A program made the translations under genes and the position numbers. Shown in pieces: positions 16,162-24,831 of a stretch of 63,813 bases of DNA. This DNA comes from an uncultured Eubacteriales bacterium (GTDB lineage: Bacteria > Bacillota > Clostridia > Christensenellales > CAG-138), in assembly GCA_900540495.1 (NCBI GenBank), contig UQGA01000011.1:1-63813 (forward strand), given 5' to 3'. The notes beneath the pieces are model-generated. The model was not told where the DNA came from. It was given only the letters and a program-made list of their open reading frames with translations, and did not search any database. The first letter of the stretch is position 1. Every line of letters begins with the position of its first letter.

Positions 16162-16249
16162 GTAAAGTATCCAAGCCGTTCCGCTGGAAAGGCACAGTTT
16201 CCAAGTATCATCAGCGTCCATGGGCATATTGCCTCTGGGCGCTTTTTTT
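16162..16249 (+). ncRNA. Structured leader RNA with terminator, copy C
   Basis: Boxes AGTATCCAAG (16166-16175) and AGTTTCCAAG (16196-16205), 30 bp apart, enclose a GCC/GGC plus TTCC/GGAA hairpin. The terminator pairs AGCGTCC (16213-16219) with GGGCGCT (16237-16243), inner GGCA/TGCC, then seven T. About 100 nt of untranslated sequence follow, with a further GCAGG/CCTGC hairpin and a GGCGG/CCGCC hairpin before the next ribosome site. Confidence 0.78.
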
Positions 16250-16352
16250 GTTCCAGCTCATCCTATCCTTGAGCATAAGCAGGACTCCAACGGGGGCCTG
16301 CCTTTTGCATATCATGGCGGGTTCACCGCCGAAATACGAAAGGAGAACCACA

Positions 16353-17492
16353 ATGCAACCTTGTTTGGACGATTTCAACACGACCTTCGACGACTACGCC
16401 GCAATGCAGACCTATCATGCCCGGCAGACCCGCGAAAGCAGGTGGGCGCGCAGGACGGTATCCGGCTTGCACATCGAGCCATTGGACGAGGCCTCGCCGT
16501 TGTACACTGACGACAAAGCCTTCGCCCCGGACGTATCTCAGGTGGCCGTCAGCGACACGGCAAGGAACCTTGGCCTTGCGCTGCTGACAGAGGACGGGTA
16601 TCTGCCTATCCGAAACACCGCCTACAAATCCCTACTCGACAGGGCGAAGATTGGAGGCTCTGCGCTTCCGAAGCTGCAAAAGCCCAAGCTCGCCGGAATC
16701 CTCAACGAATGCCTTTCACTGCACAAATCGGAAGCGCTGCTGTTGGTGAGATGCGAAAAGGTGGCGGCATTCCATTCCGGGGATGAACGGGATTATTCCA
16801 TCTTGCCCATCGACGAACTCATGACTTCGCTTTCCGAAAAGCTGAACGAGCGTTTCCCCGGCAACATATTCGCGCAGGGGTATGCGGATCATTCTCTGGC
16901 GACGGCCTCCTGGTCGTTTCCCGCTCAACGTGACGAGCTGCTTGAAACCTATGACAAAGCACTCATCTCGCACGGGCAGAAGCACCTGGCGTCCAAGTTC
17001 ACGCCGGGCGTTCGATTTACAACCTCAGATGTGGGCGTTGCGGCTGCGTCTGTATCCGCTTTGCTTACGGGCGGACAGTACCCTATACGCATCGGCAATG
17101 TGGTATCGGTGCATCACAGGCGGCAGACCAAGGTGCGGGATTTCGATTCCTCGCTGGATATGCTCTTTGCCCAGTTCGCCGACACCATCAAAAAGCTGGA
17201 AAGCTTGCTCGATCTGACGCTGTGCTATCCGGTCAACGCCATGACGCTGGCCTGTAAGAAGCTGGCCATGCCAAAGGCGGCAGCCATGGAGGCCATTGAA
17301 ATGTTCCGCATGGCGGTGGGTGAAACACCCGCATCCGCTCATGACGTGTACATGGCCATGCAGGAGATCTTGTTCATCCTCAAAACGGGTCATGTGCCGG
17401 AGAGCAAGCTCATCTCCGTGGAGGAATCCATCGCCCGCGCGCTGACGCTGCGTTGGGGCGACTATGACCTGCCCGGGGCGGTGAGTTACTGA
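16353..17492 (+). CDS. Conserved mobile-element protein, function unassigned
   Basis: A 379-residue soluble protein, first in the recombination operon behind leader copy C. The ATG at 16353 follows AAAGGAGAACC; the frame upstream crosses the terminator and is not used. Layout: a polar N-terminus, a beta-rich middle (SEALLLVRCEKVAAFHSGDE, LPIDEL, ATASWSF), a segment with FTTSDVGVAAASVSALLTGG, and a helical C-terminal third. The general look is that of DUF932-like element proteins, but I do not claim the family. Its stop codon overlaps the YqaJ start (TGATG), so the two are translationally coupled, which suggests a role alongside the exonuclease. Confidence 0.6.
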   Translation: MQPCLDDFNTTFDDYAAMQTYHARQTRESRWARRTVSGLHIEPLDEASPLYTDDKAFAPDVSQVAVSDTARNLGLALLTEDGYLPIRNTAYKSLLDRAKIGGSALPKLQKPKLAGILNECLSLHKSEALLLVRCEKVAAFHSGDERDYSILPIDELMTSLSEKLNERFPGNIFAQGYADHSLATASWSFPAQRDELLETYDKALISHGQKHLASKFTPGVRFTTSDVGVAAASVSALLTGGQYPIRIGNVVSVHHRRQTKVRDFDSSLDMLFAQFADTIKKLESLLDLTLCYPVNAMTLACKKLAMPKAAAMEAIEMFRMAVGETPASAHDVYMAMQEILFILKTGHVPESKLISVEESIARALTLRWGDYDLPGAVSY

Positions 17493-18526
17493 TGGCAGCA
17501 CCGAAGATATTGTGCGATACCGCGGGCATGGACAGAAGGACTTGGCTTGCGGCGAGGGCGCACGGGCCCGATGGCTCGATCCCCATTGCCATCGGCGGCA
17601 GCGACGTGGCGGCCATCTTTGGCATCAGCCCGTGGAAAACGCCGCTCGACCTGTGGCTTGAAAAGTCCGGTAAGCTCATGCCGGATGAGAGCGAAAACAT
17701 GTGGCAGAAGGAAATGGGGCATCTGCTGGAGCCTGTTGTAGCACAGATGTACGCTTTTCGCACCGGCCATCGTGTGATCACGGATACCTATCTGTATCAG
17801 CACGCGCTCTATCCTTGGGCGTTGGCCAACATCGACTATGGCATGGAGGATAAGGACACCAAGGAGGTCGGCGGTCTGGAATGCAAGTCTACCACTTACT
17901 ACAACGCAGATGAGTGGATGGACGACAAGGTGCCCATGCACTATGAGTACCAGTGCCGGTTCTACATGGGTGTGCGTGATCTCCCGTTCTGGGACATCGC
18001 CTGCATGTGGGGCAACGGCGAGAAGGATTTTCAGATTCGCCGTATATTTCGGGATTTTGCCATTGAGGAGATGATATTTGAAACGGTCGCGGCGTTCCTA
18101 CAGAGCATCCACGACAACAAACCGCCTTCCATGGCAGAAGTCGCCCCGAAGCTTGCGATGAAATCCCTTGCGCGGATCTACGGCGCGGGCACGCTCGCCG
18201 CTCCCACCATCGAGTTCGGCAAGAAGCACGAGCGCCAGATAAGGCGTATCGCAGCGCTCCAACAGGAGAACCGTGAACTGGATCGTCAGATCAGGCAAAA
18301 CGAAAAGGAGGTTATGGCACTATCAGTGCAAATCGCGGATACCATGCGTGAGCATGAACACGGCGTTCTGGAGACGCCCTTGGAGCAGTTCCAGATCGAC
18401 TATGTATCCTCAAACCAACGGCGCGTGAACGGTGAGAAGCTGAAAAAGCTGTACCCCGTCATATATGACGAGGTACTCAACCCGCCGGCTCAGCGTCGCA
18501 TCAAGATCGCAGCCGTCACGAAATGA
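17492..18526 (+). CDS. YqaJ-family recombination exonuclease
   Basis: A 344-residue nuclease of the lambda-exonuclease/YqaJ type, which degrades one DNA strand to give a 3' overhang for annealing proteins. The signature is clear: GSDVAAIFGISPWKTPLDLW (about 30-50), a Glu in MGHLLEPVVAQMY, then GGLECKSTTYYNADEW as the D/E-x-K catalytic part and YQCRFYMGV. A coiled-coil stretch (about 240-285) follows the catalytic core. Its start overlaps the previous stop. A partner annealing protein is expected nearby; the 239-residue protein at 21966 is the best candidate. Confidence 0.88.
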   Translation: MAAPKILCDTAGMDRRTWLAARAHGPDGSIPIAIGGSDVAAIFGISPWKTPLDLWLEKSGKLMPDESENMWQKEMGHLLEPVVAQMYAFRTGHRVITDTYLYQHALYPWALANIDYGMEDKDTKEVGGLECKSTTYYNADEWMDDKVPMHYEYQCRFYMGVRDLPFWDIACMWGNGEKDFQIRRIFRDFAIEEMIFETVAAFLQSIHDNKPPSMAEVAPKLAMKSLARIYGAGTLAAPTIEFGKKHERQIRRIAALQQENRELDRQIRQNEKEVMALSVQIADTMREHEHGVLETPLEQFQIDYVSSNQRRVNGEKLKKLYPVIYDEVLNPPAQRRIKIAAVTK

Positions 18527-18584
18527 CAGCATAACTGACGAAGGGGAGGGCTCACGCTCTCTCCTTTTGATTGGAGGAAACCAT

Positions 18585-18743
18585 ATGGAAAACTCGCTGG
18601 ATATCTACTTCAGGGACTTCACGCCTGAAACGCAGGAGGCCATCCTCGAAACGGCGGGCATTCGAGACCCCAAGGAAGCCAACTGGGATGTGTTTCCCAT
18701 CACAATTCTTACGTTTGAAGCCGAAGAAGGAGGCAACCCATGA
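18585..18743 (+). CDS. Small acidic protein
   Basis: A 52-residue acidic protein starting at the ATG after TTGGAGGAAACC. It has no cysteine pairs or membrane segment. A G/C-rich hairpin (GGGGAGGGC with GCTCTCTCC, about 18543-18564) followed by TTTT sits immediately before its ribosome site and could attenuate it. The stop overlaps the next start (ATGA). It resembles small DpnD/PcfM-like or cysteine-free linker proteins found in element operons, but I cannot assign it. Confidence 0.55.
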   Translation: MENSLDIYFRDFTPETQEAILETAGIRDPKEANWDVFPITILTFEAEEGGNP

Positions 18744-19268
18744 ACACAACAGCAATGGAAACGAGTAACATCGACCGCATCATCACCAAATGGAAGGATC
18801 AGCTGGAAGCGCAGTACCTGTGCATCAGTCAGACAACGTCAAATTATGAACGGGCGTACATCTGCTCACCCTGCACCGCCGCTACGGCAAAGGAAGTACA
18901 GCGCAATGTGCAGGCGGCCCGGTTCTATATGTGGTACGCGTTCGAGAACATGGACGTGATCGCCCGTGCGCCGCATGCCTATCTGCCCATCCTGCTCAGC
19001 GACAAGCTGCCTGCCGAGCGTGCGCTTCGGTCTGGAGCTATTGGAGCAGAGCGATATGGTGTTCGTCTACGGCAAGATACTATCCACCGGCATGAAAGGC
19101 GAGATCGCCCGCGCCGTGGAACTGAACATCCCCATCACCGTATTTGACGCGGAACTGTATCTCAAAGTCCGAAAACTTGTCACACGCCACGGCGGCGACA
19201 AATCGCAGGTCACGCTCCATAGCGAGCCTTGCTATCTCTCGCTCGCTGCGGAAGAAATCTTAGGCTGA
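18740..19268 (+). pseudogene. Frameshifted DUF4406-like nucleotide-binding protein
   Basis: Two reading frames together spell one protein. Frame 1 from the ATG at 18740 (GGAGG site, overlapping the previous stop) gives YICSPCTAATAKEVQRNVQA and HAYLPILLSDKLPAERA; a frame +1 to it then gives FGLELLEQSDMVFVYGKILS and the end EPCYLSLAAEEILG, stopping at 19268. The joined product matches DUF4406/deoxyribosyltransferase-like proteins, in which ERALALRFGLELL is continuous. The break lies at about 19018-19035 and looks like a deletion of several bases. As read, the first frame ends at 19147 with an unrelated basic tail. A sequencing error or programmed shift is less likely but possible. Confidence 0.7.
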
Positions 19269-19278
19269 GGAGGTCATC

Positions 19279-21486
19279 ATGCTATGTAGCTATGAGCGGG
19301 TCATTTACCCGCAATCCCTTTCAGATCCAAACCCTACGGGGTTCATGGTGGCAGTATATACGCCCCATGAGAAGATACTGGACAGCTCCGGCCAGGCGCT
19401 TCGGCAGGTCAAGGCCGTAGGCTACTTTCTGCCGACGGCCAAGGGCATCCGCTATGAGATGCAGGGGCGCTGGGAGCGCGGTAAGCACGGCGACCAATAC
19501 GCCGTGACACAATTTGAGGAGGTGATACAGCCCACTGAGGCCGGCATCATCGCCTATCTCAGTTCCGGCTACATCAAGGGCATCGGCGAAAAGACCGCCC
19601 GCCGCATCTACGAGCATTTCGGTGATAAAGCGCTGGATATCCTCGACAGAGAACCAAAACGGCTGCTTGAAGTGCGCGGCATCAGCCCCAAAAAGCTGGA
19701 GCGCATCTCTGACTCCTATATGGAGACCCGAGGCGCACGGGACATCATCACGCTGCTGTCCCCATTTGGTATAGCGCCCAAACGTGCCGTGCGATTCTTC
19801 AAAATCTACGGGCGGGATGCGGCTGACATTATCCGGCAGCATCCATACCGCCTCTGCGAAGTACGCGGCATCGGGTTCAAGACCGCCGATGAGATCGCAA
19901 AAAGCGTTGGCTTCGACCCTTGTGGGGAGGAGCGCATCGATGCGGCACTGCTGCATGTGCTAAAGGAAGCGGAAAACGGCGGCAATCTTTTCAAGAACGC
20001 CGGGAATCTCTGCATCCCCAAGGCGATGCTGGTTGTCAAGTGCATCGAGCTACTTGAAACGCGGGAAATTACAGAGCGGATGGTGGTTGCGCGCTGCCGA
20101 GAGCTGTTGAACCGGAACGAAATCACCTTGTATCAGAATCAAGCTTACCGTTATTCGACGGCCAAAGCGGAGGAACAGGTCGCTATGCGGGTGCGGGAAC
20201 GCATCCGCCAGGGCGATACACATATCCATGCCGATCTTGACGCCGAGATCGCTCGGATCGAACGCAAGCTGGGCGTAACCCTCGCTTCTGAGCAAAAGAA
20301 GGCGGTCAAGACCTGTCTGTGTTCGCCCATCAGCATCATTACCGGCGGGCCTGGCACGGGCAAGACCATGATCCAGAAGTTCATACTGGAGATTTATCAG
20401 AAGCTCAAGCCTTCCGGATCCGTCGTTTGCTGTGCACCAACCGGAAGAGCGGCACGGCGCATGGAGCAGGCAACAGGACAATCGGCCTCTACAATTCACA
20501 AGGCGCTGGGTCTGCTTGCAGATGCTGACGGCGAGTTTGGAGAACCGACCATGCTGGACGCCGATCTTGTGATAGCCGACGAGGTCTCCATGCTCGACAT
20601 CCATTTGGCCAAGCATCTGTTGAACGCGCTGCCGTACCGCTGCCAGCTCATCCTCGTAGGCGACGCCGATCAGCTTCCCTCCGTGGGGCCGGGCAGCGTG
20701 CTGCATGAGTTGATCGAATCCGGCGCAATACCTTCGGTAAAGCTCGACAAGGTCTACCGTCAATCGACGGGCAGCCGTATTGAGGTCAACGCTTCGCTCA
20801 TCCGCCATGGTACGCTGGCGTTGGAATACGGCCCCGACTTCGAGCTGATCGAATCCGGCGACTTTGACCGTTCGGCGGATATTCTTGAGGAAGTTTATCT
20901 GCAACGGGTCAAGGAGCTTGGTACGGACAACGTGATACTGCTTTCGCCGTACCGCACGAAAACAGCGACGGGTGTGAACGCACTCAACGCAAGGTTAAGG
21001 GATAAGCTGAATCCGCCGTCCCCGACCAAGCCGGAACTCACCTACGGCAAACGCGTCTTCCGTCAAGGCGATAAGGTCATGCAGACGCAGAACGTCGCCA
21101 ACATCAGCAACGGCGACATCGGCGTCGTGACCGGAATCATCCGGACGCAGGATGAAAGCACGCTGTATGTTGACTTCGGCGATGGACGAACGATGGAGTA
21201 CGCTCCGAATGAGCTTGACACGCTGGACTTGGCCTATGCGACCACGGTTCATAAATCGCAAGGTTCGGAGTACGACACCGTGATACTAAGCCTGCAAACT
21301 GCGCACTACATCATGCTGCGCCGGCCGCTGCTGTACACGGCGATCACAAGAGCCAAGCGTCATGTCGTCATCGTGGGCGAGCGCAAAGCGCTGGTCATAG
21401 CAATAGGCCGAGTGGACGCCGAAAAGCGCGGCACCATGCTGGCGGAGCGCATCAACGAAGCCGAGGCAAAGGCCATAAATGTTTGA
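19279..21486 (+). CDS. recD2: RecD2-like superfamily 1B DNA helicase
   Basis: A 735-residue 5'-3' helicase. The N-terminal third carries tandem helix-hairpin-helix motifs (YIKGIGEKTARRIYEHFG, VRGISPKKLERI, VRGIGFKTADEIAKSVG), as in RecD2 proteins that work without RecBC. The motor has Walker A GGPGTGKT at about 356-363, motif II ADEVSML at about 432, QLILVGDADQLPSVG, and motif VI near TVHKSQGSEYDTVI and YTAITRAKR. All helicase motifs are present. It follows the frameshifted gene by 10 bp, with GAGGAGG before the ATG. Within an operon of exonuclease and primase-like genes it probably serves element replication or recombination. Confidence 0.92.
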   Translation: MLCSYERVIYPQSLSDPNPTGFMVAVYTPHEKILDSSGQALRQVKAVGYFLPTAKGIRYEMQGRWERGKHGDQYAVTQFEEVIQPTEAGIIAYLSSGYIKGIGEKTARRIYEHFGDKALDILDREPKRLLEVRGISPKKLERISDSYMETRGARDIITLLSPFGIAPKRAVRFFKIYGRDAADIIRQHPYRLCEVRGIGFKTADEIAKSVGFDPCGEERIDAALLHVLKEAENGGNLFKNAGNLCIPKAMLVVKCIELLETREITERMVVARCRELLNRNEITLYQNQAYRYSTAKAEEQVAMRVRERIRQGDTHIHADLDAEIARIERKLGVTLASEQKKAVKTCLCSPISIITGGPGTGKTMIQKFILEIYQKLKPSGSVVCCAPTGRAARRMEQATGQSASTIHKALGLLADADGEFGEPTMLDADLVIADEVSMLDIHLAKHLLNALPYRCQLILVGDADQLPSVGPGSVLHELIESGAIPSVKLDKVYRQSTGSRIEVNASLIRHGTLALEYGPDFELIESGDFDRSADILEEVYLQRVKELGTDNVILLSPYRTKTATGVNALNARLRDKLNPPSPTKPELTYGKRVFRQGDKVMQTQNVANISNGDIGVVTGIIRTQDESTLYVDFGDGRTMEYAPNELDTLDLAYATTVHKSQGSEYDTVILSLQTAHYIMLRRPLLYTAITRAKRHVVIVGERKALVIAIGRVDAEKRGTMLAERINEAEAKAINV

Positions 21487-21961
21487 AAGGAGTGAAGCTA
21501 TACTGACAACGCTTGAACAATACCGTAATCTGCAAAAGGTGTTTGCTACGCCAGCAGCGGATGACAAACCCATAGGGATAGAACAGTATTTTGCCTACAT
21601 GGAGCTGCTGTATAGAATACAGGTGCTGGAATGCTTCCGTAATCTGGAGCAGACTGCGCCTGTAAGCACTGAGCTTCCGGTACTGTCTGCTCACTATATT
21701 GCGGTTGACGCGCTGGTGAGCCATCTTCTTACGGAACGCCGCTATCGGCCTTCACAGGACACGGAAATACAGCAAGCCCGCGACACAGCAAGGCAGGCGT
21801 TTTCCTCTATTGTAATGGACTACCGCAAGCGCTTCTCGGCCTATATGCCCGAAGACCCACAGCAGTACAGGGGCGATGTTACAAAGGTCATCAACACCGT
21901 GCTGCCCGCATGGCTTGCCTACCGCGAGACCATGCTGGCCATCAACAATGATAAGGAGTGA
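21479..21961 (+). CDS. Hypothetical helical protein
   Basis: A 160-residue, almost fully helical soluble protein; it overlaps the end of recD2 by 8 bp (translational coupling). No catalytic motif, metal site or membrane segment is visible. Helical segments such as QYFAYMELLYRIQVLECFRN and ARDTARQAFSSIVMDYRKRF could form a bundle. Its place between helicase and candidate annealing protein suggests an accessory role in DNA handling. Confidence 0.6.
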   Translation: MFERSEAILTTLEQYRNLQKVFATPAADDKPIGIEQYFAYMELLYRIQVLECFRNLEQTAPVSTELPVLSAHYIAVDALVSHLLTERRYRPSQDTEIQQARDTARQAFSSIVMDYRKRFSAYMPEDPQQYRGDVTKVINTVLPAWLAYRETMLAINNDKE

Positions 21962-21965
21962 CATT

Positions 21966-22685
21966 ATGGAAACCAACACCAAAACCCGTGACGCAATGCT
22001 CGAAATGATTTCCCAGATCAACGCTGTGGAGGGCTTCGACCCCTCGGCGTTCGCTGAAGAATATGAATGCTTTGATGGAAAACCCATCACCGGCATTCCC
22101 GTCGCCGTACAGGAAGCGTGGTTCAGGCTCAAATACCCGGAGGGGCGGGTAGCCGTTCACGCCGAGATAGGCCTGAACAAGGACAGCATCGTCGCTCATG
22201 CCCGTATCTACAAGCACTACACCGATCCGGACGGGAACTATCTTGCCGAAGCGTCCGCGTCGAGAAGCTATTCGGAGAAAGCGCCCAATGTCTCCCCACG
22301 CGAATGGGCGCAGACTGCGGCCATCGGTATCGCTTTAAGGCATGCCGGATTCGGGCTGCAGTTCAAGGTGTCCGGCGAGCCCGCCTTACCTATCGTGAAC
22401 GAGCTGCCTGCGGCTGGCACAAGCGCCGAAGCAGAACAGTCGATACCCGGTGAGGCAAACCACGAAACCGAAGCGCTCGCGCCGCCGAAACCCGTTGACC
22501 CGCTTGAGGCCGCGAAGCAGACGATGTGCCCGCTGAAGAAATACGATGGGCGCACGTTGGGCGAGCTGGTCATGCTCGACCCCGGTTTTTTGAAATGGTT
22601 GGCAACTAAATACCAGAACGACGAGCACCCGGAGATTCCGGCAGCCGCGAGACTGATTTGCGAGCATGCGCTGAAAACCGCATGA
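21966..22685 (+). CDS. Candidate single-strand annealing or recombination-mediator protein
   Basis: A 239-residue protein with the ATG at 21966 after AAGGAGTGAC. Residues 30-125 are beta-rich and end in SPREWAQTAAIGIALRHAGF, which resembles the conserved end of phage annealing proteins (an EWAxTxAIGRAL..AGFG pattern). After a Glu/Pro-rich linker, residues 185-225 (YDGRTLGELVMLDPGFLKWL) match the short ExoX-C/DUF3820-type domain. With a YqaJ exonuclease in the same operon an annealing partner is expected, and this is the best fit, but the assignment is by pattern only. Confidence 0.5.
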   Translation: METNTKTRDAMLEMISQINAVEGFDPSAFAEEYECFDGKPITGIPVAVQEAWFRLKYPEGRVAVHAEIGLNKDSIVAHARIYKHYTDPDGNYLAEASASRSYSEKAPNVSPREWAQTAAIGIALRHAGFGLQFKVSGEPALPIVNELPAAGTSAEAEQSIPGEANHETEALAPPKPVDPLEAAKQTMCPLKKYDGRTLGELVMLDPGFLKWLATKYQNDEHPEIPAAARLICEHALKTA

Positions 22686-22705
22686 CCCGGCCGGGAGGGG
22701 TTAGA

Positions 22706-23764
22706 ATGGATGGCGAACTGCCGTTCTCAATGATGGACGTCATTTTTCTTCTGAATCTTCCTTATCCGCCGTCGGGCCGGGCTTCTTACAACATCAACTG
22801 CCCCTGCTGTGATACGCACAACAAGCGCCATCTGAACATCAACTTCACAAAGGGGGTGTTCAGATGCCCGCGCTGCGGGTTTGCCGGCGGCGTGTTGGAT
22901 CTGTACAGTCATTACGCCAATATGGACAGGGCTCAGGCATATAAGGCAATCATGGATAAGATGGGGATCGATTCAGTTTCTCCAGCGAAAATGCGCCCAC
23001 ATTATGCCGCAATGCCCGAAATCAACGAATGTCCTATGGCGGGTATCGAGGAACGTGACGCGACCTATCGCGCCTTTCTTAACAGGCTTTCGCTGGCCTC
23101 GGATCATCGGGATAACCTTATAAACCGCGGGCTGAACGACGAGGTGATACAGCAAAATCTCTATCGGACGACGCCCGCAGGCGGGTATGGGGCGATAGCG
23201 AAGCAGTTGCTTTCCGATGGGCATTATCTATCCGGCGTACCGGGCTTTTACCGCAAAGAGGGCGCATGGACCTACTACGGAACCAGGCGCGGCATACTGC
23301 TGCCGGTACGGGACTATTACGGCCGTATACAAGGGCTGAAGGTGCGCCTTGACAACGTGACACGCCGCAAATTCCGCTGGCTATCCACTGCAGAGATGCA
23401 GGACGGCTGCGGAGCGGAGGCATGGACGCACATCGTCGGCGACGCGCAGGATACCATACTGCTGATCGAAGGGCCGCTCAAGGCCGACATCGTACATTAC
23501 CTTACGGGCATGACGCTCGTTGCGGTGTCCGGCGTAAGCTCGCTCACGCAGCTGCGGCAGACGCTTGTTGTCATGCGGGAGCAGGGCGTTCGGAAGGTCA
23601 TGACCGCCTTTGACATGGACATGATGACCAACTGCCACGTGCAAAAGGATTTTCGGAGGCTCACTACTATGCTGCAAGAGCTGGGATTCCAGTTCGGCAC
23701 ATACCTATGGGATCCCCGTTTCAAAGGGCTCGATGATTACGTCTGGGCACAGAAAAACAAGTAG
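22706..23764 (+). CDS. Primase-like protein with CHC2 zinc finger and TOPRIM domain
   Basis: A 352-residue protein. The N-terminus has a zinc site of the DnaG type, CPCC...CPRCGFAGGVLDLY (about 31-70). A linker follows, and the C-terminal half is a TOPRIM-like domain: TILLIEGPLKADIVHYLTG gives the catalytic Glu, and VMTAFDMDMM gives the DxD. This matches DUF3854-type proteins of mobile elements that act as primases or primase-helicase parts. The ATG at 22706 follows GGGAGGGG. It is the last gene of the operon started by leader copy C, and a hairpin follows at 23779. Confidence 0.8.
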   Translation: MDGELPFSMMDVIFLLNLPYPPSGRASYNINCPCCDTHNKRHLNINFTKGVFRCPRCGFAGGVLDLYSHYANMDRAQAYKAIMDKMGIDSVSPAKMRPHYAAMPEINECPMAGIEERDATYRAFLNRLSLASDHRDNLINRGLNDEVIQQNLYRTTPAGGYGAIAKQLLSDGHYLSGVPGFYRKEGAWTYYGTRRGILLPVRDYYGRIQGLKVRLDNVTRRKFRWLSTAEMQDGCGAEAWTHIVGDAQDTILLIEGPLKADIVHYLTGMTLVAVSGVSSLTQLRQTLVVMREQGVRKVMTAFDMDMMTNCHVQKDFRRLTTMLQELGFQFGTYLWDPRFKGLDDYVWAQKNK

Positions 23765-23778
23765 TCCACCTGAACACG

Positions 23779-23815
23779 GGAGCGCGGCTATATGCGGCGC
23801 TCCGTTACGTTTTCC
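23779..23815 (+). terminator. Weak terminator after the primase-like gene
   Basis: GGAGCGC (23779-23785) pairs with GCGCTCC (23797-23803), then GTTACGTTTT. The T-run is interrupted, so termination may be partial. Confidence 0.5.
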
Positions 23816-23837
23816 ATGCCGATAATGCGCGAAACCG

Positions 23838-23866
23838 TTGTAAAAACGCATTGCTGTCGGTGTAAT
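23838..23866 (+). promoter_or_regulatory. TTGTAA-class promoter, copy 2 (partition operon)
   Basis: TTGTAA (23838-23843), 17-bp spacer, TGTAAT (23861-23866), 30 bp before the parM-like start. Both hexamers equal those of the promoter at 6500. Confidence 0.65.
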
Positions 23867-23895
23867 ACTATGAAAACATTGAGGAGGAATTGAAA

Positions 23896-24831
23896 ATGAT
23901 TATAGGAATCGACCACGGCAACGCCCAGATTAAAACAAGAAATACCTGCTTCGTGTCAGGCGTTGAGGAGTTTCCCACCAAACCGCCCATGGCAGCGGAC
24001 GTCATCCAGTATCAGAGCCGGTACTGGACGCTCGTTGGCAAGCGGCTGCCCGTTATGCGGGACAAGACCAAGGACGACCGTTTCTATCTGCTGACGCTGT
24101 TTGCCATATCGAAGGAATTGGAGGCTCGCAAAGAGATTACTTCCACACTGGATATCGATCTCGCCGTCGGACTGCCTCCAGAGCATTATGGAATGCTCAA
24201 GGACAGTTTCGCGCAGTATTTCCGCAGGCAGGAGACGGTGCGCTTCACCTACAACGATAAGCCCTTCAGCCTGATGCTCGACCATGTATTTGTATACCCG
24301 CAGGCGTTTGGCGCCGTTGTGCAGAGAGCGCAGGAAATGACGGCCACTTCCCGCACATTCGTAATCGACATTGGCGGTTACACAAGCGATGTGTTACTTC
24401 TTCGCAAGGGCAAGCCGGACATGGAGTTCTGCCGCAGCTTGAACATGGGTGTCATCACCATGACCAACCATATCGCGGGCAAGGTGAACTCACTTTATGA
24501 CATATCCATCGACGACGAGCATATCTGCGAAATCCTTGCGGGACAAAACACCGTGCTTGACGGCGAGATACAAAACGCTGTTCGCAAAGAGGTCGATAAA
24601 TATGCCTCTGATATGCTCAACAAGCTCCGTGAACTTCAGGTGGACTTGCGGACAAACCCCGCCATATTCGTGGGCGGCGGGTCGATCCTGCTGCGCTCCT
24701 TTATCAAGGCGTCATCCCTTGTCAGTTCTGTGGAGTTTGAGCCTGACACCAGAGCCAACGCACACGGATATGAGCTGCTCGCACAGGCGCAGCTTGAGAA
24801 GCTGGCCCGAAGGGCGGGCGGCGTAATATGA
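23896..24831 (+). CDS. parM: ParM/StbA-type actin-like partition ATPase
   Basis: A 311-residue actin-like protein. IIGIDHGNAQIKTRN (2-16) is the phosphate-1 loop; FVIDIGGYTSDVLLL (about 153-167) is phosphate-2; IFVGGGSILL (about 258-267) is the adenosine motif. Such proteins polymerise to push plasmid copies apart. The ATG at 23896 is preferred to a TTG two codons upstream because GAGGAGG is then 8 nt away. The parR-like gene overlaps its stop. A partition motor on an integrated element implies a replicating extrachromosomal stage. Confidence 0.88.
   Translation: MIIGIDHGNAQIKTRNTCFVSGVEEFPTKPPMAADVIQYQSRYWTLVGKRLPVMRDKTKDDRFYLLTLFAISKELEARKEITSTLDIDLAVGLPPEHYGMLKDSFAQYFRRQETVRFTYNDKPFSLMLDHVFVYPQAFGAVVQRAQEMTATSRTFVIDIGGYTSDVLLLRKGKPDMEFCRSLNMGVITMTNHIAGKVNSLYDISIDDEHICEILAGQNTVLDGEIQNAVRKEVDKYASDMLNKLRELQVDLRTNPAIFVGGGSILLRSFIKASSLVSSVEFEPDTRANAHGYELLAQAQLEKLARRAGGVI

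Noticed and set aside
16353..17492. Assignment of the first gene in the YqaJ operon to DUF932
   Set aside because: General pattern is similar but no diagnostic motif was visible, so the gene is left unassigned.
18740..19147. Complete 135-residue protein
   Set aside because: The last 35 residues are an Arg/His-rich out-of-frame tail, while the true continuation lies in the neighbouring frame.
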